The notes: generated from the letters alone by a model not told the origin. A stretch of 36,733 nucleotides of DNA from Paenibacillus sp. 32O-W (GCF_007679495.1 NZ_VEGP01000060.1:1-36733), one strand, 5' to 3'; shown: positions 24,157-32,940, counted from the stretch's first letter. Program-made: numbers and translations.

Positions 24157-25170
24157 ATGCCGTCTGAACCTATTCTAGTCCTGCCCTATGGCCTGGGACC
24201 GATCGGAATCAAGATCGTCGAGAATTGCCTGCTGACTCAATCCGTCCGCCTGATTTCCGCGGTGGATATTGATCCTGTCAAAATCGGGCGGGATGTCGGA
24301 GAATTAGCCGGAAGAGAGCATGCCGGCATATCGGTTGTAGCCACGGTAGAAGATGCCGAGACTCCTCAGATTCGCGGCCGGAGAATCGCCCTTCATGCAA
24401 CCGGTTCTAATCTGGTTAGCGTGTGGCCGCAAATTAAGCAGCTGTTGGACCACGGGTATTCGGTGGTTTCAACCTGTGAGGAATTGTCCTATCCCTGGCA
24501 TCGTTATCCTGAACTGGCGCAGGAAATCGACCAATACGCCCGTGATCGCCGGCAAATCGTCATTGGCACCGGGGTTAATCCCGGCTTTGTCATGGATTCC
24601 CTGGCCCTGTTCATTACTTCAGTCACCCGAGACATTACCGCAATCCATGTATCCCGCCGGGTGGATGTGGCCAAGCGCCGAATTCCGCTGCAGAAGAAGG
24701 TGGGTGCCGGTATGACCCCGGAACAGTTCAAGCAGCTGGCGGAACAAAACCGCATCGGCCATGTCGGTCTGGAAGAATCGCTGCGGCTGATTGCTTACGG
24801 ATTGAATCTCGGCTTGTCCGATGTAACTACTACTATTGAGCCGGTCATTACCGAAGAAGACATCGAACTGGCTGCGGGGCCCGTCAAGAAAAATGAGGTA
24901 ATCGGCCTCCATCAAGTATCCCGCGGACTAGCCGCGGGTCATATTCCGATCGTGCTGGATCTGATTATGTGTGCAGGGTCCGGGCAGGAAGACCGGATTA
25001 CTCTGGAAACTACAGATATGGGCAAGCTGGATATCGTCGTTCCCGGCGGCATCTTTGGCGATACCGCTACGGCCAACATCGTCGTCAGTACCGCAAGAAC
25101 GATTCATTCGTTCTCGGGAAGCGGCCTGCTGACCATGGCGGATATCCCAATAACCAGGAATGTACGGTAA
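24157..25170 (+). CDS. NAD(P)-dependent dehydrogenase, dihydrodipicolinate reductase / 2,4-diaminopentanoate dehydrogenase-like
   Basis: 337 residues, cytoplasmic. The N-terminus has a Rossmann motif, YGLGPIG at 11-17, followed by AVDIDPVKIGRDVGEL at about 35-50. The middle has the pattern STCEELSYPWHRYPELA of the Ord family, then GTGVNPGFVMDSLALF. These features match oxidoreductases annotated as dihydrodipicolinate reductase-like or 2,4-diaminopentanoate dehydrogenase, used in ornithine and lysine breakdown. The true DapB has a different length and motif set, so it is not dapB. The ATG follows GGAAAGGGGAAATAGCGA. It stands alone on the forward strand between defence-type genes, and no partner catabolic enzyme is nearby, so the substrate is open. 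Confidence 0.8.
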   Translation: MPSEPILVLPYGLGPIGIKIVENCLLTQSVRLISAVDIDPVKIGRDVGELAGREHAGISVVATVEDAETPQIRGRRIALHATGSNLVSVWPQIKQLLDHGYSVVSTCEELSYPWHRYPELAQEIDQYARDRRQIVIGTGVNPGFVMDSLALFITSVTRDITAIHVSRRVDVAKRRIPLQKKVGAGMTPEQFKQLAEQNRIGHVGLEESLRLIAYGLNLGLSDVTTTIEPVITEEDIELAAGPVKKNEVIGLHQVSRGLAAGHIPIVLDLIMCAGSGQEDRITLETTDMGKLDIVVPGGIFGDTATANIVVSTARTIHSFSGSGLLTMADIPITRNVR

Positions 25171-25345
25171 CCTTTTCTTCGCCAAAAATTTGTGTGCGAA
25201 GCTGATAAACCTTAATCCTGCATTCCCGGTCAAATTATAACCAGAATCTGAAAGGCCTTAATAACACCGGGTTTATCGCTAATGCTCCCGCAACCTCGTT
25301 ATAATTGTTACGGAAATTCAGATTTAATGTTGAATTTCTACCTAA

Positions 25346-25368
25346 AAACCGCCCCATAAGGGCGGTTT
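25346..25368 (-). terminator. Bidirectional terminator between the dehydrogenase gene and the NERD remnant
   Basis: AACCGCCC and GGGCGGTT pair with a 5-base loop. On the minus strand GGTTTTTAGG follows, placing it 16 bases after the small NERD-remnant frame. It could also stop forward transcripts of the dehydrogenase gene. Confidence 0.8.
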
Positions 25369-25383
25369 GTTCAGTTATCGTTT

Positions 25384-25512
25384 CTACTTCGATATATATG
25401 TTTGGTGTTTTACGATATAATCACTAGGCAAATGAGCCTTTAGAGTTTCGAATAAAATACGTTCCCCGGAGTTCGCTCCCCTTGGAATGATTTCTGGTAC
25501 CATGTAAGCCAT
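25384..25512 (-). pseudogene. N-terminal remnant of a NERD-domain protein, 42 codons
   Basis: ATG at 25512 is preceded by AGGAGAGACAGAT, a good ribosome site. The product starts MAYMVPEIIPRGANSGERIL and continues FETLKAHLPSDYIV, the typical opening of NERD-domain proteins, which often carry a UvrD-like helicase behind a nuclease-like NERD domain. After 42 codons it stops at 25384, before the catalytic NERD residues, and a terminator follows directly. It is therefore a truncated gene, now at most a short peptide. It sits 216 bases downstream of the primase-helicase gene on the same strand. Confidence 0.6.
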
Positions 25513-25728
25513 ATCTGTCTCTCCTAGTATTTTTTACCTAGAACCTATTATAGTACTATTGTACTGGAAATGAGTATTCAAATATTTATAAAAATTGCTG
25601 CAAAAACAGATTTATGGTTATAGATTAACGCTGTTTCTCCCGCATTCTAATTCAGAACAAAAAAGGGACCGGTGCTTCGCTCCAGCCGTTGGATTCTAAT
25701 GGCGGTTACCAAGGGGATAACTTACGAT

Positions 25729-28161
25729 CTATAACTCCGCCCCTTTATAACCCATAGTACGATATCCTTTAACCCGTTTCTTGTACATGGCCATTAATAC
25801 AGGAACCTGAACGTCGACATAATCGTAAATTTGTACTTCGCTCTTGTTAATGTGAGAACGATGCAATCTGCCTGCATACTGTTCCAGCTTGCCTTTCCAT
25901 GAGATGGGGTGAACAAGAAACAGTGTATCTAACCTGGCATCATCAAAGCCTTCGCCGATTAGTTTGCCTGTCGCAATAAAGAGACGTTCTTCATGGTCAG
26001 GAATACTGTCGATTTGCTTTCGGATATGTTCCCGCTGTTTCTTTCCCATTCCGCCCCGAAGAACGATCACATTTTTAGCAAATTTCATAAGCCGTTTCTC
26101 AAAGTACTCCACATGTGCCGTCCGCTCAACAAGTAACAAAGGGGAGCGTCCTTGATCCAAACAATGCAGCAAATCGTTAAAAATCATCGTGTTTCGCTCC
26201 TCATCTTCCACAAGCCTCTGAAAAACTTCTTGAATTCCCAACTTCTCCGAATGGAGTGGCAACCGGAAGGAGGTGTAACGAGGATTGACGGTCAAAGAAA
26301 AGCTTCTTGAAGCAGCCTGCATCTTGGCATCTATTCGCATTCGTACAGGCCCCAGTTGCATCATTACAATCGCTTCTTGGCCATCCTGCCTCTTCGGAGT
26401 AGCAGTTAATCCAAATACATATTTCGCTTTGGCTTTGACCAACACTTGTTCGAAACTGAAAGCAGAGATATGGTGGCATTCATCTACGATTATTTGACCG
26501 TAATCGCTAATATAATCCTTTACTACCCCTTTTCGGTTTAAGCTCTGGATAATGGCTATATCCACAATTCCCGTGCGCTTATCCCTGCCGCCTCCAACAA
26601 TTCCGATGGATTCTTTCGGTAAATCAAGAAAGGTTTGCAATCTCTGTTTCCACTGTTCCATCAGTTCCCGACGATGTACCAAGATCAAGGTGTTTACTTT
26701 GCGCTTTGCTATAATATTGGCGGCTACAACAGTTTTTCCAAAAGCTGTTCCTGCCGATAGAATCCCAGTATCATGCACTAGAATGGACCTTGCAGCGGCA
26801 TCCTGCAGCGTTGACAGCGTCCCGCAAAACTCCGTTTTTATTAAGGTGCCTCCAAACCTTTCATCCTTAATCTGAGTAAAGACATGATTTTGTTTAAAGA
26901 ATTCTATAATCTGCTGCAAGCATCCTCTGGGTAACGCTAAATAATTTGGAAGATCCTCAGCACAACAAATAACCCTAGGTTTCCCGAAAGTGGATAGTCG
27001 CATCGCTTGTGCTTTATAAAAATCAGGGTTTGCAAAAGAAGCCAGCCTCATTAATCGATTGATCACATTCGGAGAAAGATCCTTTTTGCATATATATACT
27101 CGATTAGAAAGAACCAATTCCACCATTTCAGGCATTGACTCATGGAAATGAAAGTTTGCAGGCTTGGCTTCCAACTCCTGCAACCGTGCTTCCTCGTCTG
27201 AGTCCACCATGTCTATTTGAAAGAGGTCACCCTCCAAATCGTTCATTCGTAAAAATTTCAATACATCTTTCTCATTCATTTTCTCTAATTCCGCAAGAAA
27301 TTGCCATTGGTCCTTATAGGGTTGAAAGGCTTCGTCCACAAAAACACTGTTTCCACTTTTCCGTGGTCCTCCTTGGAGCGGAAGGGCAATCAGATTGCCG
27401 AATCCTCCTTTCGGAAGCGTATCCTGGTTTGGAAACAATCGATCATAAGAATCTAGTCCCAGTTGATATCTGTAATTCATTGTAAGAGTCAATAGAGCGG
27501 TGCCAAGTTTTCTTGCCAAACTTGCAGGAATCGGCTCTTGGAAAAAGATCCAAATATGTCCGCCATTTCCGGAACGTGAACGCTCCAAAGCAGCAGGTAT
27601 CTGCCTTTCTTTACAGACACGCATTACAGCTGCTGCATCTTCTTGCCAATTATTTTTATCAAAGTCAATGGCCAAAAACCAGCAGGTTTCATCCGGAAGC
27701 ATAGGGTAGAGCCCTATGGTTCTGTCAGCCCTAGCATCCAGATGATTGGATATTACAGAATCAGTAATGGGCAAGAAATCCTGATGAGGACAAACCGAGC
27801 ACTTCACTTTTGGCTTTTGGCAAACCGTGGTCCATTCATTACTGCACGCGGGTGAATAACCCGATTTCCCCTGTTTATTCTGCCAGCGTATGGGATAAAC
27901 ATCTTCACGGCCGCGAAAATAACTCCGGAATAACTCTATTTTATCTTCCGCTGGGGAGAACCGATGAACACCCTTTGGCTCTAATTGCTCATAAGAATCA
28001 TTCATTTGATCAGTCTGGTTTATGTGTACGGTCTGGCTTATATCTTCAGATATCTTCTTCGGTATCATTGCTTTTAATTGACATCTAAGCTCTTCATTTT
28101 CCCGTTTAAGCTGTTCGATTTCTAGCCGCGCGAGTCGAAGCTGTTCGTGCAAGTTGTCCAA
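25729..28161 (-). CDS. TOTE-type primase-helicase: archaeo-eukaryotic primase fused to a superfamily 2 helicase
   Basis: About 810 residues; numbers here count from a TTG 7 codons further upstream (28182). I prefer the TTG at 28161, which follows GATGGGGAGTCGCA. Residues ~10-38 are a short coiled coil. About 75-330 is an archaeo-eukaryotic primase domain of the type Pfam calls AEP-TOTE: a C113/C121/C128/C131 cluster that may bind zinc, the acidic pair AIDFD (D173, D175) and SGNGGHIWIFF (204-214). About 455-790 is a DEAD/DEAH-like helicase: AGTAFGKT (477-484), DECHH (567-571), GLTATPKR (591-598) and QYAGRLHR (768-775). The family is predicted to act in conflict with foreign DNA. No nuclease partner remains beside it, only the NERD remnant. 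Confidence 0.9.
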   Translation of the reverse strand: MDNLHEQLRLARLEIEQLKRENEELRCQLKAMIPKKISEDISQTVHINQTDQMNDSYEQLEPKGVHRFSPAEDKIELFRSYFRGREDVYPIRWQNKQGKSGYSPACSNEWTTVCQKPKVKCSVCPHQDFLPITDSVISNHLDARADRTIGLYPMLPDETCWFLAIDFDKNNWQEDAAAVMRVCKERQIPAALERSRSGNGGHIWIFFQEPIPASLARKLGTALLTLTMNYRYQLGLDSYDRLFPNQDTLPKGGFGNLIALPLQGGPRKSGNSVFVDEAFQPYKDQWQFLAELEKMNEKDVLKFLRMNDLEGDLFQIDMVDSDEEARLQELEAKPANFHFHESMPEMVELVLSNRVYICKKDLSPNVINRLMRLASFANPDFYKAQAMRLSTFGKPRVICCAEDLPNYLALPRGCLQQIIEFFKQNHVFTQIKDERFGGTLIKTEFCGTLSTLQDAAARSILVHDTGILSAGTAFGKTVVAANIIAKRKVNTLILVHRRELMEQWKQRLQTFLDLPKESIGIVGGGRDKRTGIVDIAIIQSLNRKGVVKDYISDYGQIIVDECHHISAFSFEQVLVKAKAKYVFGLTATPKRQDGQEAIVMMQLGPVRMRIDAKMQAASRSFSLTVNPRYTSFRLPLHSEKLGIQEVFQRLVEDEERNTMIFNDLLHCLDQGRSPLLLVERTAHVEYFEKRLMKFAKNVIVLRGGMGKKQREHIRKQIDSIPDHEERLFIATGKLIGEGFDDARLDTLFLVHPISWKGKLEQYAGRLHRSHINKSEVQIYDYVDVQVPVLMAMYKKRVKGYRTMGYKGAEL

Positions 28162-28202
28162 TGCGACTCCCCATCCTTGCAATTCATATAGTAGGTAATT
28201 TC

Positions 28203-28232
28203 ATTGTAACGGGAATTTTGAGTAATTGCCAA
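28203..28232 (-). promoter_or_regulatory. Promoter of the primase-helicase gene
   Basis: On the minus strand TTGGCA (28227-28232), an 18-base spacer and TACAAT (28203-28208) stand 42 bases before the TTG start at 28161. It is a fair sigma-A match. Confidence 0.6.
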
Positions 28233-28431
28233 AGCAGCTGACCACTTATACATTTATTGGAAAAGGGAGGTTTGTTTAAATATGGTCAACCTTTAACTAA
28301 AGCTGGGAATACAACACTACTCCACTGCTGCTGGTTCCCAAAGTCATTTCAAAACTTACATGCCGATACTTTTTAGATCGTTCTTTGGCTTTCAGGTTTC
28401 CGCTGCCGTTCTCGTTTGCTATGTAAAAAAA

Positions 28432-28556
28432 CTGCGAAAGTGCATCTTTTTGCAGGGAGTCGCTCGCCATTGGCTGAGAACCTGCGAAAGTGCATCTTTT
28501 TCTACGGTTCGAGTGATGGAGGGCGGTTATTGGCAAAAATTGCTGCATTTTTGCAG
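28432..28556. repeat. ~50 bp tandem repeat array 2
   Basis: CTGCGAAAGTGCATCTTTTT is found at 28432 and exactly 50 bases later at 28482. A decayed third unit (AAAATTGCTGCATTTTTGCAGG) starts near 28535, and ATCCTGCAAATTCTCTT near 28569 may be a fourth. The GTGCAnnTCTTTT core resembles array 1 at 21918. The gene-free stretch 28233-28709 holds nothing else that I can support. Confidence 0.7.
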
Positions 28557-28709
28557 GCTTTGCTTCTTATCCTGCAAATTCTCTTCATAGTTGATGTATT
28601 TTCGCAGGAATTTGGCTATTATCTGCCGCCCAGCGAGGGACCCGTCCGAAGCCGGGCCCCTGAGGTTTGAAGCAAATACGAGCCTATGCGTTCATATGGC
28701 GAAATGTCG

Positions 28710-29897
28710 CTAAACCGCCTCGGTCCTAGAAACCGAGGAGCTTCCGTTATGCTTGACGAGCAGCAGGCACAGCAGGGCCAGCAGCATGCTTCCGGAGGCG
28801 CATAAGAAGAGCGAGCCGTAGCCGAAATGGTCGATGGCGAGACCCAGCAGAGGCGGAGAAGAAATGGCGGCCAGCGACGAGACGAGGTAGTACAAGCCCG
28901 TCCGGGTGCCGATGCTTCGTTCGCTGCCGGTGGCTACGACGAACGGATACGAGTTGATATTGATGCAGGCCCAGCAAATCCCGCCGAGCGCCAGCATGAC
29001 CCGCAGCATAACCAGCGTTTCGATCAGCGGAATGGCGGCGAACACCAGAAATAAGCCGATTACGCCGATGAGGATCATCGTTTTTTTGCCGAACCGGTTG
29101 CCCAGCCAGCCGCTTGGAATCGCAAACAGGACGAAGAACAAGGAAAAGAACGTTAACGAGAACGCAGACGCACTCTCTTCCAGCCCCATGTGATGCTTTC
29201 CATACAGTGTAAAGAGCGCCTCTACCCCTTGATAGGAAACGAACCAGAAGAAAATCGCCGCCAGCAGCAGAACCGTTGTGCGGTCCAATTCCCCGAGCAG
29301 CTTGACCCGCTCCGTATCGGCAGCCGCCCATGTAATGGAATCCCGCTTCTCCTTAATAAAACGGAACAAGATCAATAACGACAGCAAAGTAATAGCGGCG
29401 GCCGCCACGAAAGGAAACGACGGGTTGGCTTTATACAGCATCGATCCTCCGCCAAAAGCGATAATCGCCCCGACCCCGCCCATGAAATTAATGATTCCAT
29501 TAGCCTTGGTCCGCTGCGCTTCCGGTGTAATATCCGGCATCAGCGCAATGGTCGGAGACCGGTACAGGCTCATTGCCAGATTCATCAGCACCATGAACAG
29601 CACCAATGTAATGAAATTGGTATGAAGCGGAATGAGGATCATAAACAAAGCAGCAAGCGGCATTCCGATCAGCAGATAAGGCATCCGCCTGCCGAACCGG
29701 GAGACCGTCTTGTCGCTGCGGTTGCCGATCCATGGCTGCAGGAACAAGGCACAATAATTATCGAGTGTCATCATGAAGCCGATCAAGGCCGTGCTTTGCA
29801 GGAACGGATCGAGGAAGAACGGGACGAAAGCATTATACAGCGACCAGGTAATGCTAATGCTGAAAAATCCGAAGCCCAGCAGCCAAGTCTTTTTCAT
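28710..29897 (-). CDS. Major facilitator superfamily transporter, SLC45/MelB-like
   Basis: 395 residues with about 12 hydrophobic segments across the whole length. The first loop has DNYCALFLQPWIGNRSDKTV (46-65) followed by SRFGRRMPYLLIGM (66-79), the RxxGRR pattern typical of glycoside-pentoside-hexuronide and SLC45-like MFS symporters. The second half repeats the signature in SGWLGNRFGKKT near 265. It probably moves a sugar or glycoside across the cytoplasmic membrane. Its ATG is preceded by GGAGGATTAAGGGT, which overlaps the end of the phosphodiesterase gene, so the two form an operon. Transport of glycerophosphodiesters would fit the neighbour, but that is an inference, since known GlpT carriers are of another MFS branch. 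Confidence 0.88.
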   Translation of the reverse strand: MKKTWLLGFGFFSISITWSLYNAFVPFFLDPFLQSTALIGFMMTLDNYCALFLQPWIGNRSDKTVSRFGRRMPYLLIGMPLAALFMILIPLHTNFITLVLFMVLMNLAMSLYRSPTIALMPDITPEAQRTKANGIINFMGGVGAIIAFGGGSMLYKANPSFPFVAAAAITLLSLLILFRFIKEKRDSITWAAADTERVKLLGELDRTTVLLLAAIFFWFVSYQGVEALFTLYGKHHMGLEESASAFSLTFFSLFFVLFAIPSGWLGNRFGKKTMILIGVIGLFLVFAAIPLIETLVMLRVMLALGGICWACININSYPFVVATGSERSIGTRTGLYYLVSSLAAISSPPLLGLAIDHFGYGSLFLCASGSMLLALLCLLLVKHNGSSSVSRTEAV

Positions 29898-29901
29898 ACC
29901 C

Positions 29902-30639
29902 TTAATCCTCCATTGTCTTCAGCAGTTCTGCCAGACGGTCAGGGTAGTCCGTTATGATGCCGGCTACCCCGGCCTGAATCAGCCTGCGCATTTCAGCCGG
30001 CTCATTGACCGTAAACGGATGATACGCCATTCCCCGTGCAGCCGCCTGGGAAACCCACTCCGGGATAACCGCATAATGATACGCATGAAGCGCAGACGCA
30101 CCGATTCGCGCCGCATACTCCCACGGCTCGTATAAGCCTTCCATATAGAGAATGCCGGTCCGGATCTCCGGGGCCAGCCGCTTGCAGTGCGCCAAGGAAT
30201 AATGGTTAAAGCTCGAGAGGATCACCCGGTCGCTCATTCCAAACCTCCGGGTCGCTTCTATAACGGCCTCCTCTATACCGGGATACTGCACGACCCCGTT
30301 CTTCAGCTCGAGATTCACCTGGAGGGAACGGGATTTAACCAGCTCGAACAAATCCTCCAGAGTCGGAACGCGCTCCCCCTTGAATGCCGGACTAAACCAG
30401 GAGCCCGCATCCAGCTCCCACAGCTCATCCCCTGTCACATCCTTCACCAGTTTGGGCAAGCCCGTCGTCCGCTGCAGCGATTCATCATGAATCAGAACCA
30501 ATCGGCCGTCGGCCGTCATTTGTACATCGGTTTCGATCGCCGTCGCACCGAGTTCGATACACCGTTCGAAAGCCGCCATAGTGTTCTCCGGACAGTAACC
30601 GGATGCTCCCCTGTGGGCAATGTTTAAAACCGCTTTCAA
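29902..30639 (-). CDS. Glycerophosphodiester phosphodiesterase
   Basis: About 245 residues from a TTG at 30639, chosen because GGAGG lies 8 bases before it; an open frame extends 18 codons further but contains a TATAAT-like promoter box. The GDPD TIM-barrel motifs are intact: IAHRGASGYCPENTM with H9 and R10, TAIETDVQMTADG with E36 and D38, VLIHDESLQRTTG with H51, and VNLELK. The enzyme splits glycerophosphodiesters such as glycerophosphocholine into glycerol 3-phosphate and an alcohol. No signal peptide is seen, so it acts in the cytoplasm on imported substrate. It is followed after four bases by the MFS gene. Length is normal for the cytoplasmic UgpQ/YqiK type. Confidence 0.93.
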   Translation of the reverse strand: MKAVLNIAHRGASGYCPENTMAAFERCIELGATAIETDVQMTADGRLVLIHDESLQRTTGLPKLVKDVTGDELWELDAGSWFSPAFKGERVPTLEDLFELVKSRSLQVNLELKNGVVQYPGIEEAVIEATRRFGMSDRVILSSFNHYSLAHCKRLAPEIRTGILYMEGLYEPWEYAARIGASALHAYHYAVIPEWVSQAAARGMAYHPFTVNEPAEMRRLIQAGVAGIITDYPDRLAELLKTMED

Positions 30640-30715
30640 TTCACAAGCCTCCATTTCGCCAATACCATTTTCATCCATTATACAACAGATCAAATCGGGA
30701 ACCAGCCGTAATTTT

Positions 30716-30803
30716 GTAAAAAAAGCTCCTAACGTAGCCTTGGCGAAGACGAATAACCCGGTATTAGTGGTAGCTTTTTATGCCAATAGGAATCTTTGGT
30801 TAC
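30716..30803 (-). repeat. Structured terminator-like repeat, copy 2
   Basis: Second copy of the block at 22402-22488, with GTAAAAAAAGCTCCTAACG, CGAAGACGAATAACCCGGT and AGCTTTTTATGCCAATAGG. Read on the minus strand the T-run AGCTTTTTTTAC falls after the GNAT gene at 30909, so it can act as its terminator. The last 24 bases match 268-291. Confidence 0.65.
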
Positions 30804-30908
30804 ATCGTATTATCATGAGGAGGGTGAGCTTCCTCTATCTATACTGCGACCTATTTGAGCTATCCCGATTCGATGCCCCTCTTGGCGGCAATTTAAGTGA
30901 AGCCCGAT

Positions 30909-31772
30909 TCAAGCTTGAGAAGTAAGGGGATGCTTGCAATTTTCCGGCCAGCGGTTATTTCCGTTTGCCTTTACGAACAATACCTCATCTCCATTAAACA
31001 AGCGGCTTGTTATCCCCATTCCTTGGTCGTCGGGAGTGTAATGGAACACGATTTCTTGAGTGTCTTCATCCGAAATTTGTGCAAGGATGGCTTCCAGATT
31101 GATTTCTCTTCTTCCGATCAAGTCGTAAAGATCGATTTGGCCTTCCCTCCTCTGAAAGATAGCCATAATTTCCTCCTGTTCCAAATAATAAATATCGTTA
31201 TTAAAAATATTTCGGCAATAAAACATTAATATACCATGGGCACGTTCCGTTCCAAACCGCCGGGAAACCGGAATTCTCTCCGAGGTAAAATGAGTAAGTA
31301 AACGAACATGTTCGCTATTATTCATATCCAGCTTGCGGATGCCGTTCCCCTTCTTTGGCCCTGCGGAATAATCCAAAGTAAACTGGTGCTCCTCTACGGG
31401 CTCAAAACCAAACCTGGGGTAAAAATCCAAAACGTTCCGATTAGCAAATAAATAGATGTAATCGCATTTGTCCCCGTATTCATCCAAAACCCGGTTCATT
31501 AAACGGGCAGAAAGCCCCCGCTTCCGATAATCCGGATGGGTCATTACCGTTCCGATTTGCAGTGCGCTTCTTCGCTCGCCCCGGATAATCAGATCGAGCA
31601 GATTGATCGATACATTCGCTGCGACGGCCTCACCATCCATATAAGAAAAAGGAATGTACCGGTTATCCCACTTATTCAAATTTATGCCGAAAATTAGATT
31701 GGCAAGCCCCGTCAGGCTCTTTCCATAAGGTTCATCCGCCTTGTAGCCTTGGACAAATTTTAAATTATTCAT
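30909..31772 (-). CDS. GNAT-family N-acetyltransferase
   Basis: 287 residues. The acetyl-CoA-binding motif is clear at about 72-95: LQIGTVMTHPDYRKRGLSAR with R83-K-R-G-L-S-A as the Q/RxxGxG/A loop. DYIYLFANRNVLDFYPRFGF at about 105-125 is the usual beta5-to-C-terminal GNAT segment. The second half (about 150-287) is a further domain, as in two-domain Eis-like or Acetyltransf_9 proteins, so it is longer than a simple GNAT of about 150 residues. The acceptor is unknown. The start ATG follows AAGGGGTATCAGCTT. It stands alone on the minus strand and ends about 100 bases before the structured repeat at 30716. Confidence 0.88.
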   Translation of the reverse strand: MNNLKFVQGYKADEPYGKSLTGLANLIFGINLNKWDNRYIPFSYMDGEAVAANVSINLLDLIIRGERRSALQIGTVMTHPDYRKRGLSARLMNRVLDEYGDKCDYIYLFANRNVLDFYPRFGFEPVEEHQFTLDYSAGPKKGNGIRKLDMNNSEHVRLLTHFTSERIPVSRRFGTERAHGILMFYCRNIFNNDIYYLEQEEIMAIFQRREGQIDLYDLIGRREINLEAILAQISDEDTQEIVFHYTPDDQGMGITSRLFNGDEVLFVKANGNNRWPENCKHPLTSQA

Positions 31773-31906
31773 AAGCTGATACCCCTTCTTATTCAGTTGA
31801 TCAAAGGTCCCCTATGGACTATATTTCTTGACGCTGGTTAAAGATACCTTCTTGCGTTAAAAAGGTGTATGCCGTTTTATTAGGGTTTTCCGCCATTTTG
31901 TTTCTT

Positions 31907-31935
31907 TTGACATCTTTGCAGAGCGGCAGTAAACT
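31907..31935 (+). promoter_or_regulatory. Promoter of the nitroreductase gene
   Basis: TTGACA (31907-31912) and TAAACT (31930-31935) are 17 bases apart on the forward strand, about 98 bases before the ATG at 32034. The -35 box is perfect. Confidence 0.6.
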
Positions 31936-32033
31936 AAAAGGAAATCGGTATCATTCCATAAATATCTATAGGATAACTCGTCATTAAACTCCGAGATTGC
32001 CTTAATAAATTTATGTTAGGGAGGAAGTAATGT

Positions 32034-32564
32034 ATGGACGTACTGCAAGCAATCCAGCTTCGCCGGGAAATCACCCGGTTCAAACCGGATCCCATTCCCA
32101 GCGAGGTGCTGGAGCAGTTGACACAGGCGATGTATTATTCCCCCACCGGCAACAATTTGCCTTCTCGTGAATTCATTTTGGTGACTGATCCCGCTATGCT
32201 TGCCCAGCTAACGCCTGCCACTCCTTACATGAAGTGGCTGGAGCAATCGGCGGCCGCTTATGTTATTCTCGGCCATCCAGGGGAGAGCAAGTATTGGCTG
32301 CAGGACGCCACGCTCGCCGGAGGCTATCTGTGGCTTGCCGCCGTTTCCCTCGGATTGGGAGCGGCATGGGGAGCGATCTACCATTCGGAGGACAGCGACG
32401 AATCTTCCCGGCGGGAGAACTTCATTCGCGAGAAGCTGGCCATCCCTCCGGAGCTGCGTGTCGTCGCCATTATCGGCCTGGGGTACCCTGCCGTTCAGCC
32501 GCCGGCCAAAGAGATGTATCCGTTGGAGCGCGTTTTTCACAAGGGAATCTATAAGGAGAATTAG
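32034..32564 (+). CDS. Nitroreductase-family FMN oxidoreductase
   Basis: 176 residues. It starts VLQAIQLRREITRF, the FMN-phosphate-binding RR pattern of the family at 10-11, then YYSPTGNNLPSREFILV at about 34-50, and near the end VVAIIGLGYPA, the glycine-rich flavin-binding segment. The length fits the small nitroreductase group (about 170-200). These enzymes reduce nitro compounds, quinones or flavins with NAD(P)H as dimers; the natural substrate is not deducible. The ATG follows GGGAGGAAGTAATGT, and a good promoter lies upstream. It is monocistronic; no obvious T-run hairpin follows it on the forward strand. Confidence 0.9.
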   Translation: MDVLQAIQLRREITRFKPDPIPSEVLEQLTQAMYYSPTGNNLPSREFILVTDPAMLAQLTPATPYMKWLEQSAAAYVILGHPGESKYWLQDATLAGGYLWLAAVSLGLGAAWGAIYHSEDSDESSRRENFIREKLAIPPELRVVAIIGLGYPAVQPPAKEMYPLERVFHKGIYKEN

Positions 32565-32811
32565 ATAAGAGAAAAGCGGACTGAAGAAACGATAGGGTTG
32601 TGCTTCACCGGTCCAGCTCTCTGTTAGGTGGGGAGGCGGTCCTCCTCACTGCCGTACAGCGCCGCCGGTACACGCCGAGGAAGGTGTCGCCAAGGAAGCA
32701 GGAAACTTTACTGTTGCATATGTAAGCCGACTTGGCTGGCCCGAGACTGCTGCTGTCGGGGAAGTTCAGGACCGGGCCTCCCCTTACAACTCTCGCTCGC
32801 TGCAACTCAAC

Positions 32812-32913
32812 GGACCATCACGACATTTACACGGCTGCCTGGATAATTTTCGTACAAAAGCGAGACCATCGTGACATTTACTCAGCCGTTTGTACGATTT
32901 TTCATACAAACGC
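32812..32913. repeat. ~51 bp tandem repeat, array 3 (two units)
   Basis: ACCATCACGACATTTACACGG begins at 32814 and ACCATCGTGACATTTACTCAG at 32865, a period of 51. Both units continue into TTTCGTACAAA/TTTCATACAAA with the same spacing. The rest of the 32565-32940 gap is GC-rich and shows no gene I can support. Confidence 0.65.
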
Positions 32914-32940
32914 ACTCGTTCGCTCCGCCCCTACAAAAAA

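Noticed and set aside
25177-25215. CTTCGC/GCGAAG inverted repeat just after the dehydrogenase gene
   Set aside because: The stem is only 6 bp with a 13-base loop and no T-run, so it is not a convincing terminator.
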